IMG/VR virus record: IMGVR_UViG_3300047318_000434 | Coordinates: 1-46,351 of that record | Reading direction: 5' to 3' (one strand) | Source: a virus | DNA length: 46,351 bases | In this document: positions 40,541-46,351 of the stretch, one piece after another | Numbering within the stretch: position 1 is the first letter of the stretch | Layout of the letters: the number at the start of each line of letters is the position of its first letter | The notes under the pieces: model-generated | What the model saw: the letters and a program-made list of their open reading frames with translations, nothing else | Databases searched by the model: none | Told to the model about the DNA's origin: nothing | Translations under genes and position numbers: made by a program

Positions 40541-40570
40541 CCTCGGACTTTCCTCGGACTTACCTCGGAC
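40541..40570. repeat. Three tandem CCTCGGAC repeats, 11-bp period
   Basis: CCTCGGAC begins at 40541, 40552 and 40563, exactly 11 bp apart, so the copies face the same side of the helix. They sit in the divergent gap between HATPase and TPR-regulator genes, just right of a TTGACG (40530-40535). This is a good candidate binding site for the regulator. Confidence 0.6.
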
Positions 40571-40577
40571 CCGGTAA

Positions 40578-40585
40578 GTAACGTC
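40578..40585 (-). promoter_or_regulatory. GACGTTAC element in the divergent cargo promoter region
   Basis: The minus strand reads GACGTTAC here, 169 nt ahead of the GTG at 40409. It partly matches the elements before the phage genes; a single 8-bp match could be chance. Confidence 0.25.
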
Positions 40586-40647
40586 TGTAGAGGGCACCTT
40601 GATTGGGACAGCGTTCTACCGTCGGATCAGTGACGTGCCGTCTGATG

Positions 40648-41991
40648 ACCGGGGAGGAAGCCTTGTTGTTCTTCCAAAGCACCCTCAAGTTACGCGGCAT
40701 ACGCACCCCCGACGACTTCCTCCCGGAGTACCGGAAGGCAGCCGAACGGCTCGAACTGAGGGACGTGGATCCGGCCCCGAAGACCATCGAAGGATGGATC
40801 TACGAGGGGCGGAAGCCGCAACGGGCGTTCCGCCCGGTCATCGCCGAGATGCTGGGCTACAGCATTGAGCAGCTGTGGTCTGAAGTCCCGGAGGGCACCA
40901 CGCTGCACTTCGTTTCGCTGGCAGGCGCGTCACCGACTGCACTCCATGCCGAGCTCGGCATGGACCTGATCGAGATGAAAAGGACGGGCGCGATGGCAGT
41001 GCGACGCGCGAAAGACTTCCTCCTCGGGGCAGACCGCGAGCGGGTGGGCGACGACACGCTCGGCGTGCTCGACGACGAGGTGCGGCGCCTGGTCGCCGAG
41101 TACCCCCGTGTCCCCCTGTCGACGGTGTGGCCCGACCTGCTGGAGACCCAGGAACAGGTCTTCCGACTCCTGGAGGGCGGCAGAGTCCGGCCGTCGCAGC
41201 TCCGCGACCTGAACGTCGCAGGCGCCATCCTGAGCTTCCTGGTCGCCAAGGGGTTCAACGACATGCAGGACCCCCACGAGGCCATGACGATGACCCGGGT
41301 CGCCGCGGCCTGCGCCAGGGACGCCGAACACCCCGGGCTCATCGCCCTCACCGAGGGCCTCAAGTCGCTCATCGCGTACTGGGCGCAGCGACCCGAGGAT
41401 GCGTACCACTACGCCAGTCAGGGCGCTGAGACTGCCGCCACCCTCCAGGGAACCGTGGGTCTGTGGCTGCTCGGCCTCCAGGCGCGCGCCGCCGCGGTGC
41501 TGGGCGACGAGGAGACCGTGCATGCCGCGAACCGGCAGGCAGCGGACCGGCGAGAGACCGTCGTGCCGGACGACCTGGATGGGCTCGGCGGCCTGTTCAC
41601 CTACGCCCGGGCGAAGCAGCTCTACTACTCGGTGGAAGCCCAAGCGCTCCTCGGTAACGGGGGCGTGCAGCTCGCCGCCCAGGCCGAGGAAGCCGTGCAG
41701 GGCTTCAGCGACCCCACCGCCCCGGACTGGGCGTTCGGCGACCTCGCAGGCTCTCAGTGCGATCTCGCGCTCGTCCGGCTCTACAGCGGAGACGTGGACG
41801 GAGCGGCGGCCGCCATCCGTCCGGTGCTGAACCTGCCTGCCTCCCACCGCAACAACGGGATCATCGTCTCCGCCATGCGCGTCAGGAACTCCCTGACCGC
41901 CGGCCCCGTGCGGACGGCCGTCGCCGCGCGCGATCTCCGGGCGGAGATCGAGGCGTTCCCGGCCAGCCGGCCCGCGCTGCCCCGCGGGTAG
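40648..41991 (+). CDS. TPR-type transcriptional regulator
   Basis: A 447-aa protein from ATG 40648; GTG 40630 and TTG 40603 are alternatives, and none has a ribosome site. The N-terminal 75 residues form a helix-turn-helix-like domain (RTPDDFLPEYRKAAERL, then KTIEGWIYEGRKPQRAFRPVIAEMLG). The remaining 350 residues are helical repeats of TPR type (EAMTMTRVAAACARDAEHPGLIAL, SQGAETAATLQGTVGLW). This is a common Streptomyces regulator design in which the TPR part senses a ligand or peptide. It is divergent from the HATPase and RiPP operon and probably controls it through the 40541-40570 repeats. Confidence 0.75.
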   Translation, partial: TGEEALLFFQSTLKLRGIRTPDDFLPEYRKAAERLELRDVDPAPKTIEGWIYEGRKPQRAFRPVIAEMLGYSIEQLWSEVPEGTTLHFVSLAGASPTALHAELGMDLIEMKRTGAMAVRRAKDFLLGADRERVGDDTLGVLDDEVRRLVAEYPRVPLSTVWPDLLETQEQVFRLLEGGRVRPSQLRDLNVAGAILSFLVAKGFNDMQDPHEAMTMTRVAAACARDAEHPGLIALTEGLKSLIAYWAQRPEDAYHYASQGAETAATLQGTVGLWLLGLQARAAAVLGDEETVHAANRQAADRRETVVPDDLDGLGGLFTYARAKQLYYSVEAQALLGNGGVQLAAQAEEAVQGFSDPTAPDWAFGDLAGSQCDLALVRLYSGDVDGAAAAIRPVLNLPASHRNNGIIVSAMRVRNSLTAGPVRTAVAARDLRAEIEAFPASRPALPRG

Positions 41992-42000
41992 AGTCCGGGC

Positions 42001-42552
42001 ATGTACCCGGTCACTCGTTCCAGCGCACGCCTCGACCTGCGAGAACTCGCCATCGAGGACGTGGACGCGGTGCTAGCCATCTACGGCAGCCCAGAGGCGA
42101 CGGAGCATCTGTCGTTCGAGCCGCGTACTCGTGAGCAGGTTGGGCAGATCGTGGCCCGGTCCATCGCCGCCGCCACGGCGACGCCCCGCACGGAGTACGC
42201 GCTCGCCGTCATCGAGCGAGAGACGGACGAGCTGATCGGGTTCGGCCGCCTGGCCATCGACCCCCACCAGCAGCGCGGAGCCACCATGGGTTTCGCGCTG
42301 CGCCCGGATGCGTGGGGCGTGGGCTACGGCGTGGAGACGGTGCGGCTGCTGCTCGCCGTCGGCTTTGACGACTTGGGCCTTCACCGCGTGTGGGGCGCGC
42401 GGTCCCCGCTCAACGAGGCCTCCGCGAAGACCATGACGGCCGCCAGCATGGTCGAAGAGGGGCTGATCCGCGAGCACGTGCTGAAGGCCGGGGCGTGGCG
42501 TGACTCCGTCGTGCATGCGATCCTTGATCGCGAGTGGCGGCCCGCCTTTTGA
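42001..42552 (+). CDS. RimJ/RimL-type GNAT acetyltransferase
   Basis: A 183-aa protein that starts 10 nt after the regulator stop. It opens TRSSARLDLRELAIEDVDAVLAIY, the RimJ/RimL-like entry, then has ELIGFGRLAI, GATMGFALRPDAWGVGYGVETVRLLL (acetyl-CoA loop), LHRVWGARSPLNEASAKTM and a closing beta strand. It probably acetylates an N-terminus or a small molecule. Its operon with the regulator suggests it belongs to the cargo module, but it may be unrelated. Confidence 0.8.
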   Translation: MYPVTRSSARLDLRELAIEDVDAVLAIYGSPEATEHLSFEPRTREQVGQIVARSIAAATATPRTEYALAVIERETDELIGFGRLAIDPHQQRGATMGFALRPDAWGVGYGVETVRLLLAVGFDDLGLHRVWGARSPLNEASAKTMTAASMVEEGLIREHVLKAGAWRDSVVHAILDREWRPAF

Positions 42553-42573
42553 ACGCCGATGGAGGCGGGCCGC
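42537..42573. terminator. Bidirectional terminator between GNAT and integrase genes
   Basis: A perfect 11-bp inverted repeat, GCGGCCCGCCT / AGGCGGGCCGC, spans the end of the GNAT gene and the gap before the convergent integrase stop. A short TTTT follows the left arm. It would stop transcription from both sides. Confidence 0.65.
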
Positions 42574-42577
42574 ACGA

Positions 42578-43750
42578 TCATCCGGCCGTGTCGTGTCCGC
42601 CGAGTGGCACCTTGGACAGCGGGTCTTCCTGAAGATGAGTGTGGGGCCGGTCGTACACCGTGTCCGCGGTGTGGGAGTCCGTCGCCCAGCGGCCGCGCCG
42701 GTTGCGTTCCCGTAGCGGCACCCCGGCGGCGATCATGTCCGTGTTGGCGCCTGCGCGCAGCGAGTGCGCCCGCACCTTCTTCCCGCCGATGTAGGGGATG
42801 CCTGCGAGCTCGGCGTACCGCTGTACCCGCTCGTTGAGGGCGCCGCCCTTGAGGTGGTCACCGCGGCGGGTGGCATTCGCCCGGCCCTTGAGGTTCCCGG
42901 CTACCGTCAGCGCCCGGAACAGCGGCTGATCGGGGCCGTCCGCGCCGAGCTTCTTCAGCACGGCGAGCCACGCCTGAGCGCGGGCGACGATGCGGAGGTC
43001 TTCCCGGTCCTGGATGAACTCCGTTGCACCCTTGGACTGCCGGTCGGTCTTGGACGTCGCCGTGGTGACGACGAGACCCATCGGCGTCACCTTCACGTGC
43101 TTGACGAGGAGGTCCGCCAGCTCCACCCGGCGGTGCAAGTTGGCGTAGGCGAGGGCCAGCAGGAAGGCGTCCCGGATGCCGATGTGCGTCGACTCGTCGC
43201 AGTGCTCCATGCAGCGCAGCAGTTCCGCGAGGGTGAGCGCCGCGGCCCGATCGACCTCACCGCCGGCCCCGGCCCAATCCTTGCGCCACAGGCGGATCTT
43301 CCCGCGTACGCGCGAGGGATCGGGGCGCATGCCCTCCGGCTGCCAGTTCCAGAGGCGGCTCATGTACTGGCCGACCGTGTCCGGCTTGAAGTCCCCTGCC
43401 CGGCCGCGGCGGATCAGGTGCAGGCCGTACGCGGTGTACGTCGCCGTGGTGCACGGCCACGCGATCCGCGGCGGGTGTTGCTGGGCGCACCACTCCTCGA
43501 AGGCGGCCACGGTGGAGTCCCGGTTGATGAGCGTGTTCTCGGCGAGGTCGGGCTCATCGAGCTCCGCCTTGTCCTCGGCGGAGATCCGGAAGTCGGCTTC
43601 GGTCCACGGCGGCCGCGCATCGGCGCGCGGCGGCATCTCGCCGGGCCCCAGCATGGTGTGCTGGTTGACGAGGTAGCGCACCGGCTCCGCGTCGGCCGCG
43701 GTGACCAACTCGGCTTCGTAGACCTCCAGATCGGCGCTGCCCGCGGTCAC
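42578..43750 (-). CDS. int: Tyrosine site-specific recombinase (integrase)
   Basis: The GTG at 43750 overlaps the upstream stop (GTGA) and gives 390 aa; a longer frame from 43867 would run into the upstream gene and is rejected. Catalytic residues are Arg207 or Arg208 (HRRVELADLL), Lys234 (TSKTD), His329-x-x-Arg332 (HSLRAG), Trp355/His360 and the nucleophile Tyr366 (DTVYDR). Residues about 70-165 form the core-binding domain and the first 65 are probably an arm-binding part. It would integrate and, with a directionality factor, excise the element. The attachment site is not identified. Confidence 0.9.
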   Translation of the reverse strand: MTAGSADLEVYEAELVTAADAEPVRYLVNQHTMLGPGEMPPRADARPPWTEADFRISAEDKAELDEPDLAENTLINRDSTVAAFEEWCAQQHPPRIAWPCTTATYTAYGLHLIRRGRAGDFKPDTVGQYMSRLWNWQPEGMRPDPSRVRGKIRLWRKDWAGAGGEVDRAAALTLAELLRCMEHCDESTHIGIRDAFLLALAYANLHRRVELADLLVKHVKVTPMGLVVTTATSKTDRQSKGATEFIQDREDLRIVARAQAWLAVLKKLGADGPDQPLFRALTVAGNLKGRANATRRGDHLKGGALNERVQRYAELAGIPYIGGKKVRAHSLRAGANTDMIAAGVPLRERNRRGRWATDSHTADTVYDRPHTHLQEDPLSKVPLGGHDTAG

Positions 43751-44091
43751 CGCCCATCCTCCCCGTCCTGGGCGCCCGCAATGAACTGCTCGGCCCAGGG
43801 CTCGAACTCCGCCGCGAGGTCGGCGCGCGGGTTGGGCGCGGGCGGCATCATCTTCAGCATCGGCCACGTTTCGACGGGGTGCTCGACGCGGCCGAGGTGC
43901 GCGAGGCGGTCCGCCGGCGGGACGGGCGTCTCTTCGCGCGGCGTGGCCCGGGGCTTCCAGGTGGGTTCGGTGTGAGCGAAGTGCTCCGCGCGTTCGCGGA
44001 GGGCTTCCTTGAAGGCCGGGTCTGCCGAGGTGCCCATCGGGCCGAGTGCGGGATGCTCCTCGGGCTGCTGCGGGCTGCTCTGGTCGGTCAC
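43747..44091 (-). CDS. Small Pro/Ala-rich protein coupled to the integrase
   Basis: A 114-aa protein from GTG 44091 with GGGGAGGGGA upstream. The composition is rich in Pro, Glu, Ala and His with few hydrophobic stretches; the C-terminal part (NPRADLAAEFEPWAEQFIAGAQDG) is an amphipathic helix. It shares a promoter with the integrase and overlaps it by 4 nt. Helper or recombination directionality roles are possible, but it lacks an obvious DNA-binding fold. No family is recognised. Confidence 0.6.
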   Translation of the reverse strand: MTDQSSPQQPEEHPALGPMGTSADPAFKEALRERAEHFAHTEPTWKPRATPREETPVPPADRLAHLGRVEHPVETWPMLKMMPPAPNPRADLAAEFEPWAEQFIAGAQDGEDGR

Positions 44092-44109
44092 TGCGTCCCC
44101 TCCCCTAGG

Positions 44110-44139
44110 TACCGGCTATTCCAGGCAGAATAGCCGGTA
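44110..44139. promoter_or_regulatory. 30-bp palindrome (operator candidate) before the integrase operon
   Basis: TACCGGCTATTC (44110-44121) and GAATAGCCGGTA (44128-44139) are a perfect 12-bp inverted repeat with a 6-bp spacer. It ends 18 bp ahead of the GTG at 44091. A TAGTGT -10-like box lies upstream on the minus strand (44150-44145), so the palindrome would cover the transcription start of the integrase operon. It is most likely a repressor site. Confidence 0.65.
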
Positions 44140-44205
44140 AGGCCACACTAACCAGGGGTGTTTGACGGCGTGTCGGGAATTGAGCCGAGTTTCATCGTGA
44201 TTCAC

Positions 44206-44234
44206 CTGACACTCACATGGGCGCGTCCTAGACT
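44206..44234 (+). promoter_or_regulatory. Sigma-70-type promoter of the rightward early operon
   Basis: CTGACA (44206-44211) and TAGACT (44229-44234) are 17 bp apart, matching the HrdB-type consensus well. The predicted start of transcription is near 44241, about 40 nt before the first gene. Confidence 0.65.
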
Positions 44235-44235
44235 G

Positions 44236-44257
44236 AGCTGAGTCTTAGCTGATTCTC
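44236..44257 (+). repeat. Tandem 11-bp repeats at the early promoter start site
   Basis: AGCTGAGTCTT (44236-44246) and AGCTGATTCTC (44247-44257) match at 9 of 11 positions and lie directly after the -10 box. A bound protein would block initiation, so this is an operator candidate. Confidence 0.4.
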
Positions 44258-44280
44258 GGCTCATGTCTGTGGGAGGCCAT

Positions 44281-44883
44281 ATGCGATTGATCCTGGAAGC
44301 CGACGACGAAAGCCCGCTCGCCGCGGCGCTCATCGACGCGGCCCGCCTCCCCGGCACCGCCGTCACTGTCGGCGATCCGGTCTGGACGCCGGAGCGCGCC
44401 GACCGGTTCGTCAACGAGGTCTCCACGCCGGGCCGCCGGCTGCTGCGCGCGGCCGCCGAGGGGAACGGCCGGGTCGACGGCGAGCGATTCCGCGAGCGGT
44501 TCGGGGAGCGGGCGCTGCACGGCCCGTCGGCCGCCATCACCAAGGCCGTCAACCGCGGTATCCGCGAAGGCTGGTTGCCCGAGGGCGCCGAGCTGCCGCT
44601 CACCTCCACCTACGACGGCCGCTCCTCGTGGTCCAAGACCGACGGATACCGGCTCCCCGCCCATCTGGCCGCCATCTTCCGCGACGCCTTCGACCGGGTC
44701 TCCCCGGTCAGGGCCGCGCCGCTGGCGGACGTCATCGACCACCTGGCCGACATCTACGAGCAGGGCGGCCGCGATCCCGAATACGCGCGCGAGCGGGCCC
44801 AGGCCTTCCTAGAAACACACGCTGACGCACTCACCGAGTGGGCCTTGGCCCGCGCCCGCACAGAGACAAGGACGGACGCATGA
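44281..44883 (+). CDS. Winged-helix-like early protein
   Basis: A 200-aa protein from ATG 44281 with GGGAGG upstream; an earlier ATG at 44263 lacks one. Residues about 45-110 (RRLLRAAAEGNGRVDGERFRERFG, then AAITKAVNRGIREGWLP) look like a winged helix-turn-helix. The C-terminal third is a long charged helical region. As the first gene of the rightward operon, next to two operator-like sites, it may be a regulator, but no repressor family is recognised. ATGA overlap with the next gene. Confidence 0.6.
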   Translation: MRLILEADDESPLAAALIDAARLPGTAVTVGDPVWTPERADRFVNEVSTPGRRLLRAAAEGNGRVDGERFRERFGERALHGPSAAITKAVNRGIREGWLPEGAELPLTSTYDGRSSWSKTDGYRLPAHLAAIFRDAFDRVSPVRAAPLADVIDHLADIYEQGGRDPEYARERAQAFLETHADALTEWALARARTETRTDA

Positions 44884-45479
44884 CCCGCCAGACCGCCGCC
44901 CCGTTCGACCACATCAGCCTCAACCCCACGCACGTCACCCTCGGCGAACTGGTCCGCCGCATCGAAAGCGGCATGCTCGACCTGGACCCGCCGTACCAGC
45001 GCGGCGATGTCTGGGACGTGGACCAGCGCATGGCCCTCGTGCAGTCGTGGCTCCGAGGGCTGCCCGCCGGAGTGGTCATCCTCGCCGACCGCTGCAACGA
45101 CCGGTGGGTGAAGGCGCACGGCGGGAAGGGCCCCTACGACACGGGTGAGGCGCTTTGGGGGTGCGTGGACGGCAAGCAGCGCTTCACCACGGCATTCATG
45201 TGGCGCAACAGCGAGTTCGCCATCCCCGCGTCGTGGCTGAAGCCGGAGAACGTCGTGACGACCGAGGAGACGGAGGACGGCCCCTACGTCCGGTTCAGCG
45301 GCCTCAGCGAGCAGGGCGTGCGGTTCACGGACCGGTACTGCTCGCTCCTGATCGCCGAGGCCAAGGAGTGCGCCACGCTGGAGGAGGAGGCCGAGCTGTA
45401 CCTCCTCGTCAACGGTGGCGGCACCCCGCAGACCGACGAGACCATGGCGAACGCTGCACGCGTCGCTGGAGGGGCCTGA
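44880..45479 (+). CDS. Short DUF262 (ParB/Srx-like) protein
   Basis: A 199-aa protein that overlaps the upstream stop by ATGA. It shows the DUF262 core: LGELVRRIESGMLDLDPPYQRGDVW (DPPYQR) and GCVDGKQRFTTAFM (DGKQR). GmrSD-type restriction enzymes pair this NTP-using, nicking-type core with a C-terminal DUF1524 HNH nuclease, which is missing here. It could be a phage-encoded decoy, an anti-defence factor or a stand-alone nuclease regulator. The family call is strong; the role is unknown. Confidence 0.85.
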   Translation: MTRQTAAPFDHISLNPTHVTLGELVRRIESGMLDLDPPYQRGDVWDVDQRMALVQSWLRGLPAGVVILADRCNDRWVKAHGGKGPYDTGEALWGCVDGKQRFTTAFMWRNSEFAIPASWLKPENVVTTEETEDGPYVRFSGLSEQGVRFTDRYCSLLIAEAKECATLEEEAELYLLVNGGGTPQTDETMANAARVAGGA

Positions 45480-45480
45480 C

Positions 45481-45627
45481 ATGGTCGACGCACAGAGCAC
45501 CACCCCGTGGCGCTGTGAGGTGGCGTGGCACGCCCACACCGACGAGCAGCGGGGCGCGACCTGCCGCCCCGACAGCATGCTGCACCCCGATATGGCCGCC
45601 GCGGCGGCCGCAGAGAGCGAGCGATGA
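45481..45627 (+). CDS. Very small early protein, unknown
   Basis: A 48-aa frame starting 1 nt after the DUF262 stop. It has one CEVAWHAH segment and a further Cys (about residues 12-28), so a small metal site is possible, then an Ala-rich helix. There is a GGAGG site inside the upstream gene end. Tight spacing on both sides supports a real gene. Confidence 0.55.
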   Translation: MVDAQSTTPWRCEVAWHAHTDEQRGATCRPDSMLHPDMAAAAAAESER

Positions 45628-45628
45628 C

Positions 45629-46096
45629 GTGACCGTGACCGACGAGAACCTGAGCCACTTCGAGTTCGACACCGACCCGTTCACCGGGGCGGAGCTCGCG
45701 GCCATCACCGCGTACCGCAAGACGATCAGCGGCATCAGGGACATGGTGGAGGGCACCGACCCGCAGGAGCTCATCCGTCTCGGCGCCGGCCTCGAAGCGC
45801 CGGGCGCGCGCCACCTGCTCACCCATCTCGCCAACGGCCTGAACACCTGGTACCTCGCGCTGGACACGGCGCTCGCCGAACTGCTGACGTGCACGGCCGA
45901 GTCGACCACGTACAGCGTGGCGGTCAAGCGGTTCCTCGGCGCCGAGTCGGGCGCGTACCACCAGGCCCGGCACGAATTCGAGTACGCCGTCACCGTGTTC
46001 GTGCTGGGTCTTCGCACCGGGCCGACCGGCAGCTACCCGCCCTTGACCGTCGCCCTGAACCTGCCGATGCAGAGCCTTGCGGGATACGACGGCTGA
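45629..46096 (+). CDS. Helical early protein, unknown
   Basis: A 155-aa protein from GTG 45629, 1 nt after the previous stop (a second in-frame GTG lies two codons on). It is nearly all helical, with acidic residues first, then GARHLLTHLANGLNTWYLALDTALAELL and QARHEFEYAVTVFVLG. No membrane segment or catalytic motif is clear. It belongs to the same operon by spacing. The function is unknown. Confidence 0.65.
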   Translation: MTVTDENLSHFEFDTDPFTGAELAAITAYRKTISGIRDMVEGTDPQELIRLGAGLEAPGARHLLTHLANGLNTWYLALDTALAELLTCTAESTTYSVAVKRFLGAESGAYHQARHEFEYAVTVFVLGLRTGPTGSYPPLTVALNLPMQSLAGYDG

Positions 46097-46170
46097 CCTT
46101 CCGATCCATCTGGGAGGGCGCGGCGCACGAGCGAGCGCCGCGCCTTCCTGCTCCCGAAAGGACACCAGAC

Positions 46171-46248
46171 ATGGCCGGACGCTGCGCGACCGAAGCCCGG
46201 GTACCGGGGCACCCTGTGCGCCCCGACGAGCCCGGCCAGGAGGCGTGA
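46171..46248 (+). CDS. Possible 25-aa peptide gene
   Basis: ATG 46171 follows a GAAAGGA site at good spacing and opens a 25-codon frame that ends 1 nt before the next start at 46250. The peptide is basic and Pro-rich, with one Cys. It may only serve to couple translation to the next gene. Confidence 0.4.
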   Translation: MAGRCATEARVPGHPVRPDEPGQEA

Positions 46249-46249
46249 C

Positions 46250-46351
46250 GTGTCGTTCCGTATCAGTGAGAAGGACGTGGACCGCTACCCCGGTCTGCGT
46301 GCGAAGTGGGAAGCGGCCAAGGAGGCGAATGCGCCCTTGCCGAAGCCCAAG
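46250..46351 (+). CDS. Partial early gene, runs off the right edge
   Basis: GTG 46250 has GGCCAGGAGGC just upstream and opens 34 codons (SFRISEKDVDRYPGLRAKWE, then a Pro/Lys-rich end) without a stop. The N-terminus is charged and helical. Too short to classify. Confidence 0.55.
   Translation, partial: MSFRISEKDVDRYPGLRAKWEAAKEANAPLPKPK

Noticed and set aside
43751-43867. Longer N-terminus for the integrase
   Set aside because: It overlaps the upstream gene in another frame and reads Arg/Gly-rich; the GTGA overlap at 43750 is a better start.
44110-44139. Palindrome as the phage attachment site
   Set aside because: Core att sites are usually not perfect 12-bp palindromes and no tRNA-like end is nearby; an operator fits better.
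45155-45628. Longer N-terminus for the gene at 45629-46096
   Set aside because: It lies over the DUF262 gene in another frame and has shadow-like composition.
1-46351. CRISPR arrays, insertion sequences, rRNA or tRNA genes
   Set aside because: I found no regularly spaced repeats with spacers, no transposase or terminal repeats, and no cloverleaf-like or rRNA sequence by eye. A tRNA scan would be needed to be certain.

Overview
The window is very GC-rich DNA from an actinobacterium, most likely Streptomyces. High GC at third codon positions, GTG starts, AGGAGG-type ribosome sites and GTGA/ATGA overlaps all point that way. It carries part of a temperate tailed phage or prophage-like element, and both ends are cut mid-gene.

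Layout. (1) 1-8.8 kb, minus strand, is the head module, read right to left: an acidic protein, a prohead protease polyprotein, the HK97-fold major capsid protein, a small basic protein, a metallophosphoesterase, an IPT-domain protein, two connector-region proteins and a poly-gamma-glutamate hydrolase-like protein. (2) 9.1-10.2 kb holds a small membrane protein, a toxin-antitoxin-like pair on the plus strand and one small minus-strand gene. (3) 10.2-32.0 kb is one uninterrupted minus-strand frame of 7,240 codons. It resembles a giant polyvalent (DarB-like) protein with an N6-adenine methyltransferase domain, an SNF2-type helicase, a UvrD/PcrA-type helicase and arrays of small repeated domains. 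A separate 108-codon gene with strong coding bias lies inside it in another frame (28122-28448). (4) 32.0-36.1 kb, minus strand: three membrane proteins (32.1, 35.2 and 35.5 kb), a staphylococcal-nuclease-like protein, a portal-MuF fusion and a zinc-ribbon-like protein. (5) 36.2-42.0 kb looks like cargo: a putative RiPP locus (radical SAM/SPASM enzyme, a 67-aa Cys-containing precursor, a GNAT, a Cys-rich protein, an unknown protein and an HATPase) with a divergent TPR-type regulator. (6) 42.0-44.1 kb: a GNAT gene and a convergent tyrosine integrase with its partner gene. (7) 44.2-46.35 kb: the start of a plus-strand, early-type operon with a winged-helix-like protein, a short DUF262 protein and several small genes.

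How it fits together. The integrase and the rightward early operon flank a control region with a 30-bp palindrome, a good promoter and tandem repeats. The leftward late operon builds the head. The giant protein lies between the portal and the capsid protease, which suggests it may be loaded into the head and delivered with the DNA, as P1 DarB is. The protease gene carries several copies of a Lys-Ala/Ser motif that resembles the predicted cut site in the capsid protein, so it may be a self-processing polyprotein. No terminase, tail or lysis gene is visible; these should lie outside the window. All functional calls come from motifs read by eye, with no database search.
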